DNA of 64,000 nucleotides from an uncultured Magnetospirillum sp. (GCF_903853455.1 NZ_CAINTR010000114.1:91093-155092), one strand, 5' to 3'. Shown: positions 17,801 through 29,029, numbered from the stretch's first letter. Notes: a model not told the origin generated them from the letters alone. A program made the numbers and translations.

Positions 17801-19930
17801 CTACTCCACCCTGGGCAGGGTGAAGCGGAAGGTCGAACCGCCGACGCCATCGGACTCGACCCAGATCCGCCCCCGCGCCGCCTCGACGATGCGGCGCGCC
17901 ACCGCCAGGCCGATGCCGGTGCCGGAGTGGTCCGAATGCTTCTTCAGCCGTTCCAGCGGAATGAAAATTCGCTCGAAATTGCTGGAATCGATGCCGATGC
18001 CGTTGTCGGCGAAACGGAACAGCCAGAACTTGCCCTCGGCCTCCACCGTCACCTTCAGGCCGAGCGGCCGCTCCGGGTGGCGGAATTGGACCGCGTTCTC
18101 CACCAGAATCTTGAACAGGTCGTCGAGATGCTGCTGGGTGACGCCGACCTTCGGCAGGTCATCCTTGTCCATCCGCGAAATGGCTCCGGGAGCACGCATC
18201 TTGTATCGCTCCACCGCGCCGTTCAAAGCCCGGTTGGTCGATCCCGGCGGTCCCTCGGCCGGCCGGCGCTCGACCGCCAGATAGGTTTGGACATCGCGCA
18301 GCAATCCGATCAGACGGGCGGAGGCCTCGACGATCCGCTCCGACGGCTCGCGGTCGGCGGATGCCGTACCGTCGCCCTGGCGCTGGAGCAGGATCTGGGC
18401 CTGCAACCGCATCTGCCGCGCCGGCTCCTGAAGATGGTGGGCCAGCACGAAGGAAAAGCGCTCCAGGTCGGCGCTGTAATGGGCCACGTCCGCATAGGCG
18501 GCGGTCAGCGCGGCGCGGGCTTCTTCCTCCTGGGTGATGTCGCGCTGGACGCCGACCCAGTGGGTGATCGCCCCCCCCCCATTCCGCACCGGAGTGAGGG
18601 AGACCTGATTCCAGAACGGGGCCCCGTCGGCCCGCATGTTCCGCAGCTTGACCGTGACCGCAGTCCCCTCGGTCAAGGCGTCGCGGACGGCGTTCAACTC
18701 GTCCTGACCGGGATCGTCCACGTGCAGGAAACGGGCGTTGCGCCCAATCGCCTGACGGGCGCTGTAGCCGGTGATGCGCTCGAAAGCGGGATTGACGTAG
18801 AGCAGCGGCAAATCGGGGAGACTGGCGTCGGCGATGGTGACACCGTTGGAGACGTTGGCCAGGACCAGATCGCTGAGACGCAGCCGCGCCTCGTCGCGCG
18901 CCCGTTTGGCCAAGGTGCGCACCAGCACCACCGTCAACCCCAGCACCGCCAGGATCACCAGCGCCACCGGCCAACCGATCTGCTCGGCATTGCTGCGCCA
19001 GTTGGCCAAGGCCTTGTCGATGGGAAGGCCGACGCTGATCACCAGCGGCCACGACAAGGTGGCGCGATAACTGGTGATCCGTCGGACGCCATCGTCGTCC
19101 AGGTCGATGAAGGTCCCCATCTCCGCCGTCTTGAGATGACGCGCGAACAGCGGCAGATCGACGGTGTTGGTTCCGGGAGCCGCCGAGGAGGATCGCGCCC
19201 CCGCCAGCAGAACCCCGTCGAACCGCCAGAGATGGACCTGCGCCCCGGTTTCGGCCTCGATGGCGTCGAAACCGCCGTTGAAATGCTCCGGGTTGATGGC
19301 CGCCACCACCAACGCGGCGACGGATCCATCGGCATTGGTCACGGCGCGGCTGACCGGGATCAGGCTTTGCCCCGCCGCCTTGCCCATGCTGCCCATGTAT
19401 CGCCCCTCGACCGGCAGGCCGAACAGCAGGGGGCGTGGCAGGCGGCGATGCTCGTCGATCAGCCCGGCCACATCCATGCGACCGCCGGCGACGATTCCGG
19501 CACTGTCAAACAGCACCCGCCCATCGGCCGCCACCACCAGAACCTGCCGCAGATGGGGCGTGAACACCAGACGCTGGGTCACCGCGTCGGCCAGGTCGAT
19601 CTCGCCGTGATCCAGTCCGGCCTTGCGGGCCAAGTCGGCCACCGAGGCCAATGTCACGTCGATGGAATTGATGGAGCGCGCCACCGCGTCGGTCAGCGGC
19701 CGGGCCAGACTGCCGGTGACGTTCTGGGCGGCGATGATCGCCTCCTGCCGGCCGGCCCACAGCGCCGCTCCGGTGGCGACGGCCACCGCCAGGGCGACGC
19801 CGACGCCAAACACCGCCACCAGCCGCACCAGGGCGGTGGAGTAAAGCGGCTGCACCGGTACGTTGCCCAAAACAGGGGGATCGACCAGCCTCGCCCGCGA
19901 CGGGGCGTCTGTATTCTGCCTTCCAAGCAT
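17801..19930 (-). CDS. Membrane sensor histidine kinase with LOV-like PAS domain
   Basis: A 709-residue kinase. A helix at about 33-58 and another at about 318-340 bracket a periplasmic Cache-like sensor. A PAS domain at about 355-470 has the LOV-type motif GRNARFLH, with Ala399 where photoactive LOV domains have cysteine. HisKA has AHHLQEPARQM (H498), the form seen in phytochrome-type kinases, and the HATPase ends with FADNGIGID and SGTGIGLAVARRIVE. There is no receiver. Start at 19930 is chosen because the longer frame to 19990 would overlap the divergent gene at 19975. Ligand and partner are unknown. Confidence 0.87.
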   Translation of the reverse strand: MLGRQNTDAPSRARLVDPPVLGNVPVQPLYSTALVRLVAVFGVGVALAVAVATGAALWAGRQEAIIAAQNVTGSLARPLTDAVARSINSIDVTLASVADLARKAGLDHGEIDLADAVTQRLVFTPHLRQVLVVAADGRVLFDSAGIVAGGRMDVAGLIDEHRRLPRPLLFGLPVEGRYMGSMGKAAGQSLIPVSRAVTNADGSVAALVVAAINPEHFNGGFDAIEAETGAQVHLWRFDGVLLAGARSSSAAPGTNTVDLPLFARHLKTAEMGTFIDLDDDGVRRITSYRATLSWPLVISVGLPIDKALANWRSNAEQIGWPVALVILAVLGLTVVLVRTLAKRARDEARLRLSDLVLANVSNGVTIADASLPDLPLLYVNPAFERITGYSARQAIGRNARFLHVDDPGQDELNAVRDALTEGTAVTVKLRNMRADGAPFWNQVSLTPVRNGGGAITHWVGVQRDITQEEEARAALTAAYADVAHYSADLERFSFVLAHHLQEPARQMRLQAQILLQRQGDGTASADREPSERIVEASARLIGLLRDVQTYLAVERRPAEGPPGSTNRALNGAVERYKMRAPGAISRMDKDDLPKVGVTQQHLDDLFKILVENAVQFRHPERPLGLKVTVEAEGKFWLFRFADNGIGIDSSNFERIFIPLERLKKHSDHSGTGIGLAVARRIVEAARGRIWVESDGVGGSTFRFTLPRVE

Positions 19931-19974
19931 GACCCAGATGCAATAGCATATTACCTCCGTATTGGGAGGGAAAT

Positions 19975-20769
19975 ATGAAGCGGATCGCAACCGTCGCCGT
20001 TATTTTGCTGGCGATCTCCACCGCCGCCATGGCCCAGCCCGGCCCAGGCCGATTGGAGCGGGTCCGCAAGGCCGGAGAAGTCCGCGTCTGCATCTGGCCC
20101 GACTACTACTCGATCTCGTACCGCAATACCCGCACCGGGCAATTGGAAGGCGTCGATATTGACCTGGCGCGGGAATTGGCCAAGGACCTGGGGGTTCAGG
20201 TCCGCTTCGTCGACAGTTCGTTCAAGACCATGATCGACGACCTGCTGACCGACCGCTGCGACGTGTCCATGCATGGTGTCGCCGTCACGCCGGCGCGGCA
20301 AGAAAAGCTGGTCTTCACCCATCCCCATCTGCGCAGCGGCATCTACGCCATCACCACCAAGACTCATCCCACCGTCAAGGATTGGGACGACATCGACCGG
20401 GACGGCGTCGTGGTCGCCGCCGCCAGCGGCACCTACATGGTCGACGTCATGAAAGCCGAACTGAAGCACGCCAAGCTGGCGGAAGTGGCGACCCCCGAGG
20501 CGCGCGAGCAGGAGGTCATGAGCGGTCGCGCCGACCTGTTCGTCACCGACTACCCCTACAGCCGCAAGATGCTGGCCCGTCACGACTGGGCCAAACTGCT
20601 GGCGCCGCCGACCCCGCTGGCCCCCAACGCCTATGCCTATGCCATGGCGCCGGGCGACGCCGAGTGGCTGCGCGTCATGGATGCCTTCGTCGCCCGCGCC
20701 AAGAACGACGGGCGTCTGCTTGCCGCCGCCCAGGCCAACGGGCTGGAGGCCATCGTCGAGTTGAAGTGA
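19975..20769 (+). CDS. Periplasmic solute-binding protein, family 3 (amino-acid type)
   Basis: A 264-residue exported protein. An N-terminal signal peptide (MKRIATVAVILLAISTAAMA) is followed by RLERVRKAGEVRVCIWPDYY, GQLEGVDIDLARELAKDLG and VTPARQEKLVFTHPHLRSG, the standard core of SBP_bac_3 proteins. It has no ABC permease or ATPase neighbour, so it may be an orphan receptor, perhaps for a sensor; the divergent membrane kinase with a periplasmic domain starts 44 bases away, but any link is inference. Ligand unknown. Confidence 0.85.
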   Translation: MKRIATVAVILLAISTAAMAQPGPGRLERVRKAGEVRVCIWPDYYSISYRNTRTGQLEGVDIDLARELAKDLGVQVRFVDSSFKTMIDDLLTDRCDVSMHGVAVTPARQEKLVFTHPHLRSGIYAITTKTHPTVKDWDDIDRDGVVVAAASGTYMVDVMKAELKHAKLAEVATPEAREQEVMSGRADLFVTDYPYSRKMLARHDWAKLLAPPTPLAPNAYAYAMAPGDAEWLRVMDAFVARAKNDGRLLAAAQANGLEAIVELK

Positions 20770-20770
20770 G

Positions 20771-21673
20771 TTACGCCGCCACCCCGGCGGCCTGAAGGCG
20801 GCCGACCAGTTCGGCATCCTTGCCGACGGGCAGGTCCGTCAGCGGCGGCCGCACTCGCCGCCAGCAGTCGTCCCCCAACCGCCGGGCGGTGATCGCCTTC
20901 AACGCCGCGATCAGCGGCACCCCTTCCATCACGGCGCGGAAGCCCTCCAGCCCCTTCTGCAAGGCCTCGGCCTCCGGCTGCCGCCAGCGCCGCACCAGAT
21001 CCAGCATGGCGGCGCCGTGAATATTGGCGTTGGCGCTGATGCAGCCCGCCCCGCCCGCCCGCATCACCGGTAGGATCAGGCGCTCGGTGCCGGCGAACAC
21101 CTTGAAGCCGGGAAAGCGCCGGCACATGGCCTCCATATTGGCCAAATCGCCCGAGGAATCCTTGACGCCGACGACGATGCCGGGATAGGCGGCGAGCAGG
21201 CGTTCGATCAGGTCGAGGGTGATGGGGATCTGGCTCTGCTGCGGGAAATGGTAGAGATAGACCCGCAGGCGGGAATCGCCCACCCGCTCGATGGTCTCGG
21301 CGAAGGAGCGGAACAGCCCATCCTCGGACACCGTCTTGTAGTAGAAGGGCGGCAGCATCAGCACGCCGCCGCAGCCGCGCTTGACCGCCTGGGCCGACAG
21401 CCGCACCGAATCCGACAGGGCGCAACAGCCGGTCCCCGGCATCATGCGGCCGGGGTCCAGCCCGGCCTCCACCAGGGCGTCGAGCAGCACGATCTTCTCA
21501 TCGACCCCCAGGGAATTGCCTTCGCTGGTGGTGCCGAACGGCGCCAGCCCCAGCCCCTGATCCATCAAGATCCGCGCCAGGGCCACGAACCGCACCGGGT
21601 CGGGCGTCAGATCGTCACGGAATGGCGTGAGGATCGGCGCCAGCACGCCGTCGAGACCGGATTGCGAGGTCAT
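20771..21673 (-). CDS. DapA-family aldolase/lyase
   Basis: A 300-residue dihydrodipicolinate synthase/N-acetylneuraminate lyase-family protein. Seen: GVLAPILTPFRDDLTPD, GLAPFGTTSEGNSL, the tyrosine-bearing VYLYHFPQ block, the Schiff-base lysine in GVKDSSGD, and FAGTERLILPVMRAGGAG. The family condenses or cleaves pyruvate-derived 2-oxo acids. A housekeeping DapA role is less likely because the GTTGE block reads GTTSEGNS and the neighbour is a transporter. Start at 21673 with AAGGG about 10 bases upstream. Divergent from the AEC transporter at 21746, which may carry its substrate. Confidence 0.82.
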   Translation of the reverse strand: MTSQSGLDGVLAPILTPFRDDLTPDPVRFVALARILMDQGLGLAPFGTTSEGNSLGVDEKIVLLDALVEAGLDPGRMMPGTGCCALSDSVRLSAQAVKRGCGGVLMLPPFYYKTVSEDGLFRSFAETIERVGDSRLRVYLYHFPQQSQIPITLDLIERLLAAYPGIVVGVKDSSGDLANMEAMCRRFPGFKVFAGTERLILPVMRAGGAGCISANANIHGAAMLDLVRRWRQPEAEALQKGLEGFRAVMEGVPLIAALKAITARRLGDDCWRRVRPPLTDLPVGKDAELVGRLQAAGVAA

Positions 21674-21745
21674 GCCAAATTTGCCCTTTCGCCGGGGGTG
21701 GTGCCGCGTCACTCTACACATGATAACCCATGCCGAGGTGGCGGA

Positions 21746-22672
21746 GTGACAGGTTTGCCGTTCGATACCACCCTGGCGGTCAAGTTGGTGCCGCTGTACC
21801 TGCTGGTCGCCATCGGCTTCGCGCTGGGACGGCTGTTCGACGTGAAGGGCCAGGACCTGGGCAAGCTGGCGCTGTATGTGCTGTCGCCGGCCGTGGTCTT
21901 CAAGGGCTTCGTCACCGCCAGCCTGCACGGCGCGCTGCTGGTGCTGCCCTTCGCGGTATTCGGGCTGTGCAGCCTGGTGGCGCTGGGTATGCAGCCGGTG
22001 GCCGGGCGGTTCTGGCACGACGGCCGCGAACGCATCGCCAGCTTCGCCTCGGGGACCGGCAATACCGGCTTTTTCGGCATTCCGGCCTGCCTGTCGCTGA
22101 TCGGGCCGGAGGCCTTGCCCTTCGTGGTGATGGTGTCGTTTGGAGCCACCTTCTATGAGAATTCGGTGGGGTTCTTCACCGTCGCCCGCTCGGAGGCCTC
22201 GGTGGGCGGCGCCCTGCTCCGGGTACTGAAATATCCCGGACTGCATGCCTGCTGGCTGGGGGCCTTGCTCAATCTCACCGGCACCGCGGTGCCACCGCCG
22301 GTCATGCAGACGGTGGAGATCGTCAGCGGCGGCTTCGTGCCGGTGGGAATGATGATCGTCGGCCTGGGACTGTCCCAGATCCACCGCCTTCGCCTCGACC
22401 TGGGCTTCATCGCCTTCACCTTCCTGGCCAAGTTCGCGGTGTGGCCGGCACTGGCGCTCGCCTTCATCTGGGTCGATACGACCGGGCTGCACGCCTTCGG
22501 CCGCGTCGCCCATCAGGTGATGCTGATCGAATCGCTGACGCCCATGGCGGCGGTGACGGTGGTTCACGCCACCCTGCGCAACATCCATCCCGATCGCGCC
22601 GCCATCGCGGTGGCGCTCAGCACCCTGTTCGCCCTGATCTGGCTACCATTCGTTTTTACCCTCGCCTCATGA
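21746..22672 (+). CDS. AEC-family transporter (auxin efflux carrier type)
   Basis: A 308-residue integral membrane protein with about ten hydrophobic segments: LVPLYLLVAIGFALGRLF at the start, ALYVLSPAVVFKGF, then SGTGNTGFFGIPA, the conserved crossover motif of the AEC family, and VGMMIVGLGLSQI. AEC proteins export or import organic acids such as malate or malonate. Start is GTG at 21746, chosen because GAGG sits 7 bases upstream. It is divergent from the DapA-family gene with 72 bases between; a shared substrate is inference. Confidence 0.82.
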   Translation: MTGLPFDTTLAVKLVPLYLLVAIGFALGRLFDVKGQDLGKLALYVLSPAVVFKGFVTASLHGALLVLPFAVFGLCSLVALGMQPVAGRFWHDGRERIASFASGTGNTGFFGIPACLSLIGPEALPFVVMVSFGATFYENSVGFFTVARSEASVGGALLRVLKYPGLHACWLGALLNLTGTAVPPPVMQTVEIVSGGFVPVGMMIVGLGLSQIHRLRLDLGFIAFTFLAKFAVWPALALAFIWVDTTGLHAFGRVAHQVMLIESLTPMAAVTVVHATLRNIHPDRAAIAVALSTLFALIWLPFVFTLAS

Positions 22673-22760
22673 CTTTCGTTTGGTTGCGATAACCCCATTT
22701 GATGTTATACTCTTAATTAATATCACCTTTTAATTGCCAATTTATGACGGGCGGGGAATC

Positions 22761-24221
22761 ATGAGCCAGTCCATCTACCGCGATTTGCTGGCCCGTTTGG
22801 GCCTTGAACACCTGCCCACCGCCGACGATGTCGAACTGAGCGGCAGCGACCCTTATGTGGATTCCGTCTTTCGCATCGGCGAGTGCGCCAGCGCCGCCCT
22901 CGGCGTCCAGGCCGCCCTGGTGGCGGAAATCTGGCGCCAGCGCACCGGCCAGCGCCAGCGCATCCAGTTGGAGGCCGCCGCCGCCGCCCTGGCCACCTTC
23001 AGCGTCAACTACCAGTCCCAGCACGGCTACGCCATCCCGCAGCCGGAGCCCAGCTATCCCCTGGTCCAATTCTATCCCACCCGGGACGGTCGCTGGTTTT
23101 TCCTGCACGGCGCCTACCCGCTGTTGCGCGACGGCCTGCTCGACCTTCTCGGCTGCTCCATGGAGACGGCGTCCATCGCCAACGCCGTGGCGGGCTGGAA
23201 CGCCTTCGAGCTTGAGGAGGCCATCGCGGCCAAAGGGCTGTGCGGCGCCGTCGCCCGCTCGCGCGAGGAATGGCTGACCCATCCCCAGGGCAAGGCCGTC
23301 GCGGCGACGCCGCTGGTGGAGATCATCCGCATCGGCGACGCGCCGCCCGAACCGTTCAACCCCGCCCCCCGGCCGCTATCGGGGCTGAAGGTCCTCGACC
23401 TGACCCATGTCATCGCCGGCCCCACCTGCGGCAAGAGTCTGGCCGAACAGGGCGCGACGGTGATGCGCGTCACCACGCCCACCCGCCCCCGCCTGCCGCC
23501 CTTCGACTACGACACCGGCCACGGCAAGCTGTCGGCCCTGCTGACCCTGACCAATGCCGCCGACAAGGCCACCCTCCAGAGCCTGTGCCGCGGCGCCGAC
23601 GTCTTCGCCGAAAGCTACCGTCCCGGCGGCCTCGCCAAGTTGGGCTTTTCCCCCGAGGCGGTGGCCGAGCTGCGGCCGGGCATCGTCTATCTGTCGGTGA
23701 ACTGCTACGGCTGGGCCGGACCGTGGCAGTACCGCCCCGGCTGGGAGCAGTTGGCCCAGGTCGCCACCGGCATGACCTTCGCCCAGGGAACCCCCGATTG
23801 TCCGGCGTCCCAGCCCACCTATCCCAACGACTACAGCACCGGCTTCCTGGCCGCCGCCGGCGTGCTGACCGCCCTGCTCCGCCGCGCCCAGGAGGGTGGG
23901 AGCTGGATGGTGCGGGTCTCGCTGTGCCGCACCGCCATGTGGATTCAGGACCAGGGCAAGGTCGATTCCACCAAGCTGCCCCCGCCGCCGGTCTCGCCGG
24001 CCTATATCGCCCGCTACATGCAGGCCCACGATTCGGCCCTGGGGCCGCTCGCCTATCTGGGGCCGGTTCTCCACTACGACAAGACGCCGTCATTCTGGGC
24101 GCGCGAGACGGTTCCCCTGGGAGCCAGCCTGCCGGTCTGGCCCGAGACCGAGCCCACGCCGGTCAGCACCCGAACCGGCCGGGTGCCGGTCCATCCGAGG
24201 GAACCGGACACGCTGCTCTGA
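22761..24221 (+). CDS. CaiB/BaiF (family III) CoA-transferase-like protein with duplicated core and no catalytic Asp
   Basis: A 486-residue protein. Residues from about 205 have the family III CoA-transferase N-terminal signature (PLSGLKVLDLTHVIAGPTCG, AESYRPGGLAKLGFSPEAV, IVYLSVNCYGWAGPW). The helix that carries the catalytic Asp in family III enzymes (VDVSLLDA pattern) reads VRVSLCRTA, with R390 at that place. An extra N-terminal region of about 190 residues holds a second copy of the same helix (TGQRQRIQLEAAAAAL, Ala74 at the Asp place). Both copies therefore lack the catalytic residue. It may be a non-transferase paralogue. The preceding bases GGCGGGGAATC give a GGGGA Shine-Dalgarno. It is convergent with the gene at 24255. 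Confidence 0.75.
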   Translation: MSQSIYRDLLARLGLEHLPTADDVELSGSDPYVDSVFRIGECASAALGVQAALVAEIWRQRTGQRQRIQLEAAAAALATFSVNYQSQHGYAIPQPEPSYPLVQFYPTRDGRWFFLHGAYPLLRDGLLDLLGCSMETASIANAVAGWNAFELEEAIAAKGLCGAVARSREEWLTHPQGKAVAATPLVEIIRIGDAPPEPFNPAPRPLSGLKVLDLTHVIAGPTCGKSLAEQGATVMRVTTPTRPRLPPFDYDTGHGKLSALLTLTNAADKATLQSLCRGADVFAESYRPGGLAKLGFSPEAVAELRPGIVYLSVNCYGWAGPWQYRPGWEQLAQVATGMTFAQGTPDCPASQPTYPNDYSTGFLAAAGVLTALLRRAQEGGSWMVRVSLCRTAMWIQDQGKVDSTKLPPPPVSPAYIARYMQAHDSALGPLAYLGPVLHYDKTPSFWARETVPLGASLPVWPETEPTPVSTRTGRVPVHPREPDTLL

Positions 24222-24254
24222 CGGCGGGTCCCGCATGATCGAGCGGGGGAAGGA

Positions 24255-25046
24255 TCACCCCCGCTCGATCACCATCTTACGGCCATGGACCGGCGGGCGG
24301 TACTTGTCGCGCATGCCCTTGACGGTGAGCGAGGCCTCGAACATGTGCGGCGAGCAGGAATTGTCGGCGAACATATCCCAGTGGCAGGGAATGGCCACGG
24401 CCGGATCCACCCGGCGCACCAGTTCCGCCGCCTCCCAATGGGACAGATTGGCATAGCCGCCGTTGATGGGCAGGCAGATGGCGTCGGGGAGATGCTTCAA
24501 GCCGGCCTCGGCCAACAGGTCGCACCAGGCGGTGTCGCCGGTGATCCACAACTTGGGGCCGCTTTCGGCCTGGATCATAAACCCCATATGGGTCAGGTCG
24601 CCGGCATCGGTGGGCAGGGCGAAGGTGCCGGTCAGGGACAGGTCATCCACTTCCGTCACCAGATTGGGCCATGTGACCTCCCGATCGGCTTCGGCGATGC
24701 CGGCATCCTCGAACACCACTTGGGTGTCGCCCGGCCCCAGGAAGCGTTTGATCCGCCCCGACCGGGCGCAATGGCACAGGGTCTCGGGGTCGGCATGGTC
24801 CTTGTGGGAATGGGTGCAGGCCAGCAGATCGGCCTCCAACACCTCGGGGGTCATGGGCAGCGGGACCTGACGGGCCATGTTGAGTCCCCGCCGGGACGGA
24901 TTGCAGGAATCCGACAGATACGGATCGACGGCGACGATGGTGCCGCCGGGCGACTTCACCATCCAGCCGTTCTGTCCCAGGAACCACAGCGCCAGCGTCC
25001 CCGTGGTCACCCGAGTGCCGCGGATCTCATTCATCAACGCTTCCAT
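24255..25046 (-). CDS. Metallo-beta-lactamase-fold hydrolase, UlaG-like
   Basis: A 263-residue MBL-fold protein. Seen: the metal motif THSHKDHAD (HxHxDH form), an early GQNGWMVKSPGGTIVAVDPYLSD strand block, WITGDTAW with the bridging Asp, and IPCHWDMF. The closest described relatives are L-ascorbate-6-phosphate lactonase UlaG and UPF0173 hydrolases; the actual substrate is unknown. Start at 25046 because GGAGGA is 3 bases upstream; ATG 25034 is the alternative and the open frame further upstream is not coding. Divergent from the regulator at 25156. Confidence 0.85.
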   Translation of the reverse strand: MEALMNEIRGTRVTTGTLALWFLGQNGWMVKSPGGTIVAVDPYLSDSCNPSRRGLNMARQVPLPMTPEVLEADLLACTHSHKDHADPETLCHCARSGRIKRFLGPGDTQVVFEDAGIAEADREVTWPNLVTEVDDLSLTGTFALPTDAGDLTHMGFMIQAESGPKLWITGDTAWCDLLAEAGLKHLPDAICLPINGGYANLSHWEAAELVRRVDPAVAIPCHWDMFADNSCSPHMFEASLTVKGMRDKYRPPVHGRKMVIERG

Positions 25047-25155
25047 GGTTCCTCCGTCACCGCCCCCCGCCTCACTATCCGGCGGATCGCAGCCGGTGCC
25101 AAGCGCGGCGATGGTGGTTATTGACCCGATGACCGATACCGCAAACAATGCAGCC

Positions 25156-26587
<1,432 letters not shown>

Positions 26588-26595
<8 letters not shown>

Positions 26596-27929
26596 GATGG
26601 CGACCTACGCCGATCCCCGCCCCTCCTCGGCCTACGACTTCGCCGGCGGCAGCGAAACCGATGCCGGCAGCGCCCAGGAAACCGCCTGGATCGAGGTCAT
26701 TCGCAAGATGGAGGAGGTCTATTCCGACCTCATCCAATACGAAGTCGAATTGGAAGAAAAGAACACCGCCCTGGAAGAAGCTCAGCGCTTCATCAATTCG
26801 GTGCTGTCGGCGGTGTCGGACATTCTTATCGTCTGCGACCAGCGGGGGCATATCCAGCAGGTCAATCTGGCCTTCCTTCAACTGACCGGCTTTGCCGAGG
26901 CCGACCTGCTCAACCTCGCCCTGGAAGAACTGCTGTCCGACGACGCCCCCGAGCTGCGGCTGTACAGCTGGATCGACGCCGGAGCCGGCGGTGATCGCGA
27001 GGTGCGGTTCCGCTCCGCCGAGGGTGGCCTCACCGATCCGGTGGCGCTCAATTGCGCCACCCGGCTCGACCATCGCGGCCTGCCCGCCGGCATCGTCCTG
27101 ACCGGGCGGCCGGTCGGCGAGTTGCGCCGCGCCTACGAGGCGCTGAAGCAGGCGCAGGCGCAACTGGTGCAGCAGGAGAAGATGGCGTCGCTGGGCCGCC
27201 TGATCGCCGGGGTCGCCCACGAGCTGAACAATCCCATCAGCTTCGTCTATGGCAACGTCCACGCCCTGTCCAAATACTCGGAACGGATCGGCGCCTATCT
27301 CGACGCTATCCATGGCGGCTGCGGCGAGGCCGAGCGGGAGGAACTGCGCCGGTCCTTGCGCATCGACGAAACCCTGTCCGATCTGCCGCCCCTGATCGAC
27401 GGCACCGCCGAGGGCGCCCAACGGGTCGCCGACATCGTCCGCAGCCTCAAGCGTCTATCGTTTTCCAGCTCGGGCGGTCCCGAGATCTTCGATCTGGCCG
27501 AGGTGGTGAGCAAGGCGGTGCAGTGGTCGGCCTCGGGCAGTCGCGGCGGCGCGGCCGTGGGAGTCGAACTCGCGGACAAACTGCCGGTCCGCGGCAATGC
27601 CGGCCAATTGCACCAAGTCGTCGTCAACCTGGTGCAGAACGCCCTGGACGCCGTCGCCGGCCGTGCCGGTGCCCATGTCTCCATCACCGGCACCGTCTTT
27701 GCCGGCGAAGTGGTCGTCACCGTCGAGGATAACGGCCCCGGCATTTCCGACGCCATCCTGACCAAGGTGTTCGACCCGTTCTTCACCACCAAGCCGGTGG
27801 GCAAGGGGTACCGGCCTCGGCCTGTGGATCTCCTACGGCATCGTCCGCGACCACGGCGGCGCGCTGGATGCCGCCAACCGCCCGAGCGGCGGCGCCCGCT
27901 TCACCATGAGGCTCCCCGCCGCCGCCTAA
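26588..27929 (+). pseudogene. HupT-like PAS sensor histidine kinase, frameshifted in the ATP-binding domain
   Basis: Partner kinase of the preceding regulator. In frame: a coiled coil at about 35-65, PAS about 65-180, HisKA with H211 (GVAHELNNPISFVYGN), N-box LVQNALDAV and G1 box VEDNGPGISD, then [10 protein letters not shown]. After codon 407 one extra base in GGGGT (27806-27809) shifts the frame. With it removed the sequence continues [17 protein letters not shown], the expected G2 box, and stops at 27927-27929. As written, the protein lacks G2 and runs antisense through cysA to 29092. Either a real inactivating mutation or a sequence error. The stop overlaps the cysA stop. Confidence 0.8.
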
Positions 27930-28969
27930 GCCACGTCTCCCACGAACACCCGCGCCTTCCTGAGGAAGACCGAGACCTCCAGCCCACGGCGGAGGTTCAA
28001 CCGGTCGCGCTGGTCGCGCGTCACCTCGGCCTCCAGCACCGTGCCGTCGGACAACGCCAGTTCGGCCCGCACCAGCGGCCCCAGCACCGTCACCTGACGG
28101 ATGGTGGCCTGCGGCAAGTCGGGCGACAGTTCCAGCAATTCCACGTCGTGGGGACGCACGAAGGCGACGCCGCCGCCATCGACGGTGCCACCCCCCACAT
28201 GCAACCCGCCCACCACGGCGCTGCCGCCGCTGACCGAGCAGGGCACCGCGTTGACGTTGCCCAGGAAGCGGTAGACGAACGGCGTCGCCGGGCTGTCGTA
28301 GATCTCCGACGGCGAGCCGATCTGCTCGATCCGCCCCTTGTTCATCACCACCACCTCGTCGGCCACTTCCAGCGCCTCTTCCTGGTCATGGGTAACGAAG
28401 ACGCCGGTAAGACCCATTTCGTCGTGCAGATGCCGCAGCCAACGGCGCAGGTCCTTGCGCACCTGGGCGTCGAGGGCGCCGAACGGTTCGTCCAGCAGCA
28501 GCAGCCGGGGCTCCACCGCCAGGGCGCGGGCCAAGGCGACGCGCTGGCGCTGGCCGCCCGACAGCTGGCTGGGGTAACGGCCGGCCAAGCCGCCCAACTG
28601 AACCAGATCGAGCAGGGTCTCGACCCGCTCGGTGATGACGGCCTTGCTGGGACGGTGGGGACCCTTGCGCACCTTGAGGCCGAAGGCGATGTTCTCGGCA
28701 ACGCTCATATGGCGGAACAGGGCATAGTGCTGAAATACGAAGCCGACCCGGCGATCACGGGTTCCCAACCCGGTGGCATCGACGCCATCCAGACGGATAC
28801 GGCCGCTGTCGGGCTGTTCCAGTCCGGCCAGGATGCGCAACAACGTCGTCTTGCCGGACCCGGACGGCCCCAGCAACGCCACCAGCTTTCCCTTGTTCAC
28901 CCGCAGCGAGACCCGATCAAGGGCCGCGAAGGTGCCGAAATGCTTGGAGACGTCCTCAACCTCGATCAT
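27926..28969 (-). CDS. cysA: Sulfate/thiosulfate ABC transporter ATP-binding protein, CysA-like
   Basis: A 347-residue ABC ATPase. Seen: Walker [20 protein letters not shown]-loop [22 protein letters not shown], signature [15 protein letters not shown], Walker [13 protein letters not shown], and a C-terminal regulatory TOBE-like region. The block [16 protein letters not shown] is typical of CysA. The periplasmic protein and permeases (cysP, cysT, cysW) are not in the flanking genes, so this copy is an orphan or works with a distant transporter; an import specificity other than sulfate is possible. Start at 28969 has GGGAG 6 bases upstream. Confidence 0.8.
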   Translation of the reverse strand: MIEVEDVSKHFGTFAALDRVSLRVNKGKLVALLGPSGSGKTTLLRILAGLEQPDSGRIRLDGVDATGLGTRDRRVGFVFQHYALFRHMSVAENIAFGLKVRKGPHRPSKAVITERVETLLDLVQLGGLAGRYPSQLSGGQRQRVALARALAVEPRLLLLDEPFGALDAQVRKDLRRWLRHLHDEMGLTGVFVTHDQEEALEVADEVVVMNKGRIEQIGSPSEIYDSPATPFVYRFLGNVNAVPCSVSGGSAVVGGLHVGGGTVDGGGVAFVRPHDVELLELSPDLPQATIRQVTVLGPLVRAELALSDGTVLEAEVTRDQRDRLNLRRGLEVSVFLRKARVFVGDVA

Positions 28970-29029
28970 CCCGCTCTCCCGACCCGCACGGGTCCTTGGT
29001 GTGACGGAAACAAACCTAGCAGAGTCCAA

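Noticed and set aside
19975..19990. Longer start of the LOV-like kinase at 19990
   Set aside because: It would overlap the divergent binding-protein gene and adds no domain.
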